Source of the DNA: an uncultured Actinomyces sp.
GTDB lineage: Bacteria > Actinomycetota > Actinomycetes > Actinomycetales > Actinomycetaceae
Direction of reading: 5' to 3'
NCBI GenBank assembly: GCA_902773415.1
Contig: CACYEE010000004.1
Span: 1-17,839, forward strand
DNA: 17,839 bases
The stretch's first letter is position 1, and each line of letters starts with the position of its first letter. The translations under genes and the position numbers were made by a program. This document shows positions 13,668 to 17,839 of the stretch, one piece after another. The notes beneath the pieces were generated by a model, which was not told the DNA's origin, made no database searches, and saw only the letters and a program-made list of their open reading frames with translations.

Positions 13668-13695
13668 TTGCGCTCGCGGGCGCAGCAGGTATACT
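13668..13695 (+). promoter_or_regulatory. Predicted promoter of yhhQ
   Basis: TTGCGC (13668-13673), a 16-bp spacer, then TATACT (13690-13695). This is the best housekeeping-type promoter seen in the window. It predicts a 5' leader of about 105 nt, GC-rich, ending in AGAAGGGA before the ATG. Confidence 0.55.
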
Positions 13696-13807
13696 TGCGC
13701 GCGGAACGTCGGGCGACCGGCGCTCTGCGGGCCCGCCCAACCGGCGCGACGCCCGCGCCCGCGCGGTGGCAGAGCCGGGCCAATCCCCACGAACAGAAGG
13801 GATAGCC

Positions 13808-14530
13808 ATGCCCGCCGTCGCCCCCGAAACCGCGCCCGCCCCCGAAACGGCGGGCGCGCCCGAACGTGCCGAAGCCGCCTATGCGCACTCGAACCGCAGG
13901 ATCTACGACGTCGTTGCCGTCGCCTTCGTCGGCTTCCTCCTCCTGTCGAACATCGGCGCCACGAAACTCATCGGCGTCAGGCTTGGTCCCCTGCCCCTCG
14001 TCTTCGACGGCGGCGCATTCCTTTTCCCCCTCACCTACATCCTCGGAGACGTCCTCGCCGAAGTGTACGGGTTCAAGGCTGCCCGCCGCGTCATCGTCAT
14101 GGGCTTCGCGATGTCGATTCTCGCTTCCCTCGTCTTCTGGCTCGTCCAGATTGCCCCGGCCGACCCGAGCTACGAAAACCAGGCCGCCTTCGAGGCCGTC
14201 CTCGGCGTCGTGCCCCGCTTCGTCGCCGCCTCGATGCTCGGCTACCTCGTCGGCCAGCTTCTCAACTCCTACGTGCTCGTACGGATCAAGGACTGCTGGG
14301 GCGAAAGGCGCCTGTGGGCGCGCCTGATTGGCTCGACGGTCGTGGGCGAGCTCGCCGACACGGTCATCTTCTGCGGCCTGGCCTGGGCCGGCGTCGTGCC
14401 CTTGCCGACAATACTCAATCTCACTGTTACCGGCTACGCATACAAGGTGACGGTCGAGGCCGTGCTCCTGCCGCTCAGCTACGGCGTCGTCGCGTGGGTC
14501 AAGCGCCGCGAGCCGAGCTACGCGAACTGA
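13808..14530 (+). CDS. yhhQ: Queuosine precursor transporter, YhhQ/VUT family
   Basis: A 240-residue integral membrane protein. After a ~25-residue Pro/Ala-rich cytoplasmic tail it has about six helices. Motifs of the YhhQ (DUF165/ECF-like) family are clear: LLLSNIGATKLIGV, FDGGAFLFPLTYILGDVLAEVYGFKAARRVI, and WARLIGSTVVGELADTVIFCGLAW. The family imports preQ0/preQ1 (or queuine) for tRNA modification. The ATG follows AGAAGGGAT. The tgt gene lies 423 bp downstream on the same strand, and the two are a recurrent salvage pair. Without queA/queG in view the organism may depend on imported precursor, but that cannot be judged from this window. Confidence 0.88.
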   Translation: MPAVAPETAPAPETAGAPERAEAAYAHSNRRIYDVVAVAFVGFLLLSNIGATKLIGVRLGPLPLVFDGGAFLFPLTYILGDVLAEVYGFKAARRVIVMGFAMSILASLVFWLVQIAPADPSYENQAAFEAVLGVVPRFVAASMLGYLVGQLLNSYVLVRIKDCWGERRLWARLIGSTVVGELADTVIFCGLAWAGVVPLPTILNLTVTGYAYKVTVEAVLLPLSYGVVAWVKRREPSYAN

Positions 14531-14552
14531 ACGCGCCGCGTATTCGAGCTTT

Positions 14553-14589
14553 CCCGAACTCCGGTTTTGCGGGGTTTCGGAGGTTCGGG
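14553..14589 (+). terminator. Stem-loop after yhhQ
   Basis: CCCGAACTCCG (14553-14563) pairs with CGGAGGTTCGGG (14578-14589) with a single bulged G, 22 bases after the stop. No strong U tract follows. It suggests that tgt may be transcribed from its own promoter in the repeat-rich gap. Confidence 0.45.
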
Positions 14590-14953
14590 CGCGAACGAAG
14601 CGACGCATGGCAAACGCGCGGGGCGGGGCGAGGGGCGACGCTGGACGCGCGGAACCCGCGTCGCGTGTAGCGTGCGTCGCACGGATGCCTTGCGGTGTGC
14701 GCGGCCCGGTGTTGCACGGAGATCGGGCGGGTGGGGCCGATGCGAGGAGCGACGTGCGGTGTGCGAAACTTCCGTTTGGGGCGACACGCGGCGTGCGGGA
14801 CTTGGCGGCGTGAGAAACTTTCGTTAGGGGCGGCGCGAGGGGTGTGCAGCCCGGCGTCGCACGCAACCTGGTTCGCATGGAGCGGGGCGACGCTGGAGGC
14901 GCGCAACCTGCGTCGCGCGGAACCCGCATCCCATACAAACGAAAGAGACTGAC
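14590..14953. repeat. Degenerate repeat-rich gap between yhhQ and tgt
   Basis: No gene is convincing in these 364 bp. A block at ~14634-14664 (GGGGCGACGCTGGACGCGCG, then GAACCCGCGTCGCG) returns at ~14884-14927 (GGGGCGACGCTGGAGGCGCG, then CAACCTGCGTCGCG). A second pair, built on GAAACTTCCGTTTGGGGCG (14764-14782) and GAAACTTTCGTTAGGGGCG (14814-14832), lies between. Such nested, diverged direct repeats are unlike the flanking genes. The end carries the weak ribosome-binding site of tgt (AAGAGA). Confidence 0.6.
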
Positions 14954-16216
14954 ATGAACACCGGATTCGACATTTCGACGCGGCTGGAAGAGACCGGCTT
15001 CGGCGAGCGCACCGGCAAGCCGTTGGGGCGCACGGGGGTCATTCGCACCCCGCACGGCAACATCGCAACCCCGGCCTTCATTCCCGTCGGCACGAAGGCC
15101 ACCGTCAAGGCGGTGCTTCCCGAAGCCGTCGCCGCAACCGGCGCGCAGGCCGTACTCGCCAACGCCTACCATCTCTACCTCCAGCCCGGCTCCGACATCG
15201 TCGACGAAGCCGGCGGGCTTGGCCGCTTCATGAACTGGCCCGGGCCGACCTACACCGATTCCGGCGGCTTCCAGGTGCTCTCCCTCGGTTCCGGCTTCAA
15301 GAAGGTGCTCTCCCGGGAGTTTTCCGGCTCGAACCGAGCCGATACGGAAGTCGCGGCCAAAAAGGAACGCCTTGCCAACGTCGACGACGACGGCGTGACC
15401 TTCCGCTCCCACCTCAACGGGGACAGGCACCGATTCACTCCGGAAGTCTCGATGCGCATCCAGCACGAACTCGGTGCCGACATCATCTTCGCCTTCGACG
15501 AGCTGACGACGCTGCTCAACTCGCGCGCCTACCAGGAAGAAGCGCTCGAACGCACGCGCCGCTGGGCCTGGCGCTGCCTCGGCGAACACGCCAGGCTCGC
15601 GCGCGAACGCGCAGGCAAGCCGTACCAGCAGCTCTTCGGGGTGATTCAGGGTGCCCAGTACGAGGACCTGCGGCGCAAGGCCGCGCGCGACCTCGGACAG
15701 ATGGACGTCGGCGGGCAACGCTTCGACGGCTTCGGAATCGGCGGCGCCCTCGAAAAGGAAAACCTCGGGCGTATCGTCGGCTGGGTATCGGAGGAACTGC
15801 CCGAAAACCGCGCGCGCCACCTGCTCGGCATTTCCGAACCCGACGACTTCTTCGCCGCCGTCGAGGCGGGAGCCGACACCTTCGATTGCGTGAATCCCTC
15901 CCGCGTCGCCAGAAACGCCGCAATCTATTCGCCCGACGGCCGCTTCAACATCACCCGTGCGCAATTCAAACGTGATTTCCGCCCGCTTGTTGCCGACTGC
16001 GACTGCTACACGTGCATGCACTATTCGCGCGCCTACCTCCATCACGCCTTCAAGGCGAAAGAGATGATTTCCTCGACGCTTGCAACGATTCACAACGAAC
16101 GCTACACGGTGCGCCTCGTCGATTCGATCCGCGCCGCCATCGAGGAAAAACGGTATTCCGAGTTCAAGCGCGAGACGCTTGCGCGTTTTGCGCACGGAGA
16201 CTGGGGTGAAGTATAA
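14954..16216 (+). CDS. tgt: tRNA-guanine(34) transglycosylase
   Basis: A 420-residue cytosolic enzyme that swaps G34 in GUN-anticodon tRNAs for preQ1 or queuine. Catalytic residues are present: D102 in YTDSGGFQV, D182 in AFDEL, and nucleophile D311 in TFDCVNPSR. Zinc ligands C349, C351, C354 and H380 are intact. Relative to E. coli or Zymomonas enzymes, the chain has ~26 extra residues between 110 and 147, FDECPP is FDELTT, and the GGLAVGE specificity loop reads GGALEKE (263-269). I recall similar changes in the Bifidobacterium/Actinomyces group. The substrate preference (preQ1 versus queuine) is therefore uncertain. It sits 423 bp after the YhhQ-type transporter, supporting salvage. The stop codon lies inside an AT-rich inverted repeat. 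Confidence 0.93.
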   Translation: MNTGFDISTRLEETGFGERTGKPLGRTGVIRTPHGNIATPAFIPVGTKATVKAVLPEAVAATGAQAVLANAYHLYLQPGSDIVDEAGGLGRFMNWPGPTYTDSGGFQVLSLGSGFKKVLSREFSGSNRADTEVAAKKERLANVDDDGVTFRSHLNGDRHRFTPEVSMRIQHELGADIIFAFDELTTLLNSRAYQEEALERTRRWAWRCLGEHARLARERAGKPYQQLFGVIQGAQYEDLRRKAARDLGQMDVGGQRFDGFGIGGALEKENLGRIVGWVSEELPENRARHLLGISEPDDFFAAVEAGADTFDCVNPSRVARNAAIYSPDGRFNITRAQFKRDFRPLVADCDCYTCMHYSRAYLHHAFKAKEMISSTLATIHNERYTVRLVDSIRAAIEEKRYSEFKRETLARFAHGDWGEV

Positions 16217-16256
16217 GTTTACGTGCGCTATGATTATCAGAGATACGTCAACTTAT
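16213..16256. promoter_or_regulatory. AT-rich inverted repeat overlapping a -10 box
   Basis: ATAAGTTTACGT (about 16213-16224) and ACGTCAACTTAT (16245-16256) are 12-bp arms matching at 11 positions, 20 bp apart. TATGAT (16229-16234), a near-consensus -10, sits between them. An 11-bp palindrome ACTTA-T-TAAGT (16251-16261) overlaps the right arm. It is a low-GC island in a GC-rich region just before the second HTH gene, so a promoter with an operator is likely. Confidence 0.55.
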
Positions 16257-16285
16257 TAAGTACGGCCCTTTTTCGGGCAGTAGGT

Positions 16286-16313
16286 CCGGCGGGGCGACGC
16301 GACGCTGCGCCGG
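16286..16313 (+). other. Leader hairpin before the second HTH gene
   Basis: CCGGCG (16286-16291) and CGCCGG (16308-16313) flank a 16-base GC-rich loop. It lies just before the ATG codons at 16321 and 16339 and might affect ribosome access. A smaller GCCC/GGGC stem is at 16265-16278. Confidence 0.3.
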
Positions 16314-16338
16314 CAGGACGATGCGAAAGGTCGGCACG

Positions 16339-17259
16339 ATGAGCGAAATGGGAACGAGCTTTGCCGAAGAGTTCCGAAACGCAGTGAACGCCTCGGGAAT
16401 GACCCTCGTCGAAGTGGTTGACGCCCTCGCCGACCGGGGCGTCAAGCTCACCCAGGCAACCCTCTCCTACTGGCAGTCCGGCCGATCCCTGCCGCGCCGC
16501 CAGTCCTCCATCAAGGCCCTCGACGAAATCGAACGCGTCCTCGGCGTGCCGCCGGGCACCCTGTCGATTCCCGTCGAACGCGAACGCGAAGCGTCCTCGA
16601 ACGCCGGGGCCGGCGCGGGCGCGGCGGGCCAGCCCGTCGTCGGGGCGATACAGGTGCCGCGCCTGCTGTGGGGCGCTCCGCGCAACCTCGCCCCCGAAAC
16701 GATCGACTGGGAACGCGAAGTGCAGCGCAAGTTCCTCCACCAGACCGTCACGATTTCCGATGGCGGCCACCGTGCCGTCACCCGTGCCGAAGCGATCGTG
16801 CGGATCACGAACCCCGACCAGCCTGCCATGCATGTCGGCGAATCCTGGGGCCCCGGAGACCCGGTTCCCTGCATCACCGATGTTGACGGCGGTACCGTCG
16901 GAAATCCCATCGTCCAGGAAGCAAGCCGATTCGAGCTGATTCCGATTCACCTTCCGCCCGCCCAGCAGTCCGGCGAGCTGAGGCAGGTCGGCTACACTGT
17001 CGAAACGTCGAGTTCCGACCGCATTACCCGCACCGGCCAGCGCTGGTTCGCCTGGCCCCTCGACATGTTCGCCCTTACCGTCGACTTCGGCGAGGAGCTG
17101 CCCCAGTTCGTCGAATGGGTGCTGGTGCAGACCCGCACGAAAGGCGGGACGTCCGAGCGTGTGGAGACGTCCCGCGAGCTTCAGGTGATCGACGGGGTGT
17201 GCCAGGCGACAAGCGAGAATGTCGAGGACGGCGTGAGCTTCATCCGCTGGCGCTGGTAG
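16339..17259 (+). CDS. XRE-type HTH protein with uncharacterised C-terminal domain (paralogue B)
   Basis: A 306-residue protein paralogous to the one at 11494. Residues ~8-70 are the HTH (FAEEFRNAVNASGMTLVEVV, then TLSYWQSGRSLPRRQS). The C-terminal domain has RWFAWPLDMFALTVDFGEELPQFVEWVL near 234-262 and ends SFIRWRW. Both the recognition-helix stretch and the FxWP...VDFxGExPQxxEW block align with paralogue A at almost the same residue numbers. ATG 16339 is preferred because AAAGG lies eight bases upstream and the N-terminal length then matches paralogue A; ATG 16321 would add six residues. The mRNA should start near 16241, so unlike paralogue A it has a leader. Predicted DNA-binding regulator; its ligand and targets are unknown. 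Confidence 0.78.
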   Translation: MSEMGTSFAEEFRNAVNASGMTLVEVVDALADRGVKLTQATLSYWQSGRSLPRRQSSIKALDEIERVLGVPPGTLSIPVEREREASSNAGAGAGAAGQPVVGAIQVPRLLWGAPRNLAPETIDWEREVQRKFLHQTVTISDGGHRAVTRAEAIVRITNPDQPAMHVGESWGPGDPVPCITDVDGGTVGNPIVQEASRFELIPIHLPPAQQSGELRQVGYTVETSSSDRITRTGQRWFAWPLDMFALTVDFGEELPQFVEWVLVQTRTKGGTSERVETSRELQVIDGVCQATSENVEDGVSFIRWRW

Positions 17260-17332
17260 CTTTCGCGGCGGTGCCGGCCCCGGATGCCTTGCGGGGGCTG
17301 CCCGGAGGTTTTGCGTGGCGTGCGCGGGGCCT

Positions 17333-17389
17333 GCGGGAGGCGCGCCGCAATCGGCACGACTGCGCCCCTGGCGGGCGCGAGCCTCCCGC
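17333..17389. terminator. Possible bidirectional stem-loop between convergent genes
   Basis: GCGGGAGGC (17333-17341) and GCCTCCCGC (17381-17389) are perfect 9-bp arms 39 bases apart, in the 242-bp gap between convergent genes. The loop is long and no T tract is visible, so this is weak. Confidence 0.3.
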
Positions 17390-17501
17390 GTCGTTCGGCG
17401 CGCCCCCGCTTCGCTCCGCGCAGCCCCGCCGAATTGGCCGCGATCCGCGAGGAACCCGCCCTGTCGATTCGGCGTCGCCGGGCCGCTGCCTGCGTGTCGC
17501 C

Positions 17502-17831
17502 CTACACCCTCCGGTGCGAGGCTTCCCGGAGCTTGTCGAGCGTTTTCTCGTCGGGGAAGCCGCGCACTTCCCAGCGTGGAGGCCACACGTCGTCCATCTT
17601 CCGCATGCCGTCGCTCCAGATATCGCGGGCCACGCGCGCGCGAATGTTGAGGAAGCTGCCCGAATCCCACGGTTCGGTTGGCTGATGCACGAAGGAGATG
17701 AAGTCGGTGAGGGGAATCGAGCCTGAAATGTCGGTATCGCGCCACAGCGCAATGGAAATGTGCCGGCCGCCTTTCATATGCCGCACCGTGTAGTCCTTGA
17801 GGAGGGCGTCGTGGCCGAGTTGGCGTTTCAT
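17502..17831 (-). CDS. Hypothetical protein, possibly the C-terminal part of a longer one
   Basis: I do not recognise this family. From an ATG at 17831 the frame gives 109 residues. It has a regular, non-repetitive composition with many aromatic residues: HISIALWRDTDISGSIPLTDF, then FVHQPTEPWDSGSF and a basic/aromatic WSDGMRKMDDVWPPRWEV end. No membrane helix or signal peptide is present. The frame is open to the edge of the window (17839) with no stop, so the true start may lie outside. It is convergent with the HTH gene. Codon usage fits the genome, unlike the antisense frames around it. A real gene is likely; its function is not inferable. Confidence 0.55.
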   Translation of the reverse strand: MKRQLGHDALLKDYTVRHMKGGRHISIALWRDTDISGSIPLTDFISFVHQPTEPWDSGSFLNIRARVARDIWSDGMRKMDDVWPPRWEVRGFPDEKTLDKLREASHRRV

Positions 17832-17839
17832 GTTCGAGA

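Noticed and set aside
13702..13807. preQ1 riboswitch in the yhhQ leader
   Set aside because: The leader is GC-rich and lacks the short stem with A-rich tail of preQ1-I and the recognisable pattern of preQ1-II/III. A covariance search would be decisive (for example with the Rfam preQ1 models).
12527..16195. Very long minus-strand open frame (over 1200 codons) spanning several genes
   Set aside because: It runs opposite the DUF4261, YhhQ and Tgt genes, with G/V/D/A-rich filler typical of a codon shadow. It also crosses a repeat-rich intergenic gap.
1..17839. CRISPR array, tRNA or rRNA genes, insertion-sequence transposases
   Set aside because: No regularly spaced short repeats, no cloverleaf-like or rRNA segments, and no transposase motifs were seen on either strand.

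Overview
The window looks like a chromosomal segment of a high-GC Gram-positive bacterium (Actinomycetota). Third codon positions are strongly G/C. A lipoprotein-type solute-binding protein heads a peptide-transporter operon with a fused double ATPase. The tRNA-guanine transglycosylase resembles, from memory, the Bifidobacterium/Actinomyces group. At least three genes appear to start leaderless, with a -10 hexamer 6-7 nt before the ATG. The family (Actinomycetaceae- or Bifidobacteriaceae-like) cannot be fixed from this sequence alone.

Layout. 1-290: two imperfect copies of an ~80 bp repeat. 290-1664 (-): Schlafen/AlbA-type putative regulator with a C-terminal GHKL-like ATPase region. 1740-3370: a gene graveyard with remnants of a DUF4143 ATPase (-), a GHKL/MORC-like ATPase (-), a DUF4160 gene (+) and a DUF2442 gene (+). 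3355-4061 (-): a Phd/YefM-type antitoxin and PIN-domain toxin pair with TGTACA operator-like sites. 4249-4701 (+): a MutT-type Nudix hydrolase. 4702-5638: about 940 bp without an intact gene, holding a frameshifted small membrane protein, palindromes and a dispersed REP-like motif. 5639-11331 (+): a peptide ABC transporter operon made of a lipoprotein SBP with an unusual Ala/Glu-rich helical insertion, two permeases and a double ATPase. 11494-12408 (+): an XRE-type HTH protein. 12536-13534 (+): a DUF4261-like protein. 13808-14530 and 14954-16216 (+): YhhQ-type queuosine-precursor transporter and Tgt, a two-gene queuosine salvage module. 16339-17259 (+): a second HTH protein paralogous to the one at 11494. 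17502-17831 (-): an unrecognised protein that may continue beyond the window.

How the genes fit together. The transporter imports peptides or a related solute: lipid-anchored receptor, two-subunit channel, one fused ATPase. YhhQ would bring in preQ1, preQ0 or queuine, and Tgt would insert it at tRNA position 34. The two HTH proteins share a recognition-helix sequence and a C-terminal domain ending in RWR(W), and they bracket the DUF4261 gene and the queuosine module. The HTH gene at 11494 and the DUF4261 gene share a 14-bp promoter element in which the -10 box sits inside a small palindrome, so they are probably co-regulated. The most distinctive observations are this shared promoter, the HTH paralogue pair with an AT-rich inverted repeat before the second copy, the SBP insertion, and the divergent substrate-pocket motifs of Tgt.
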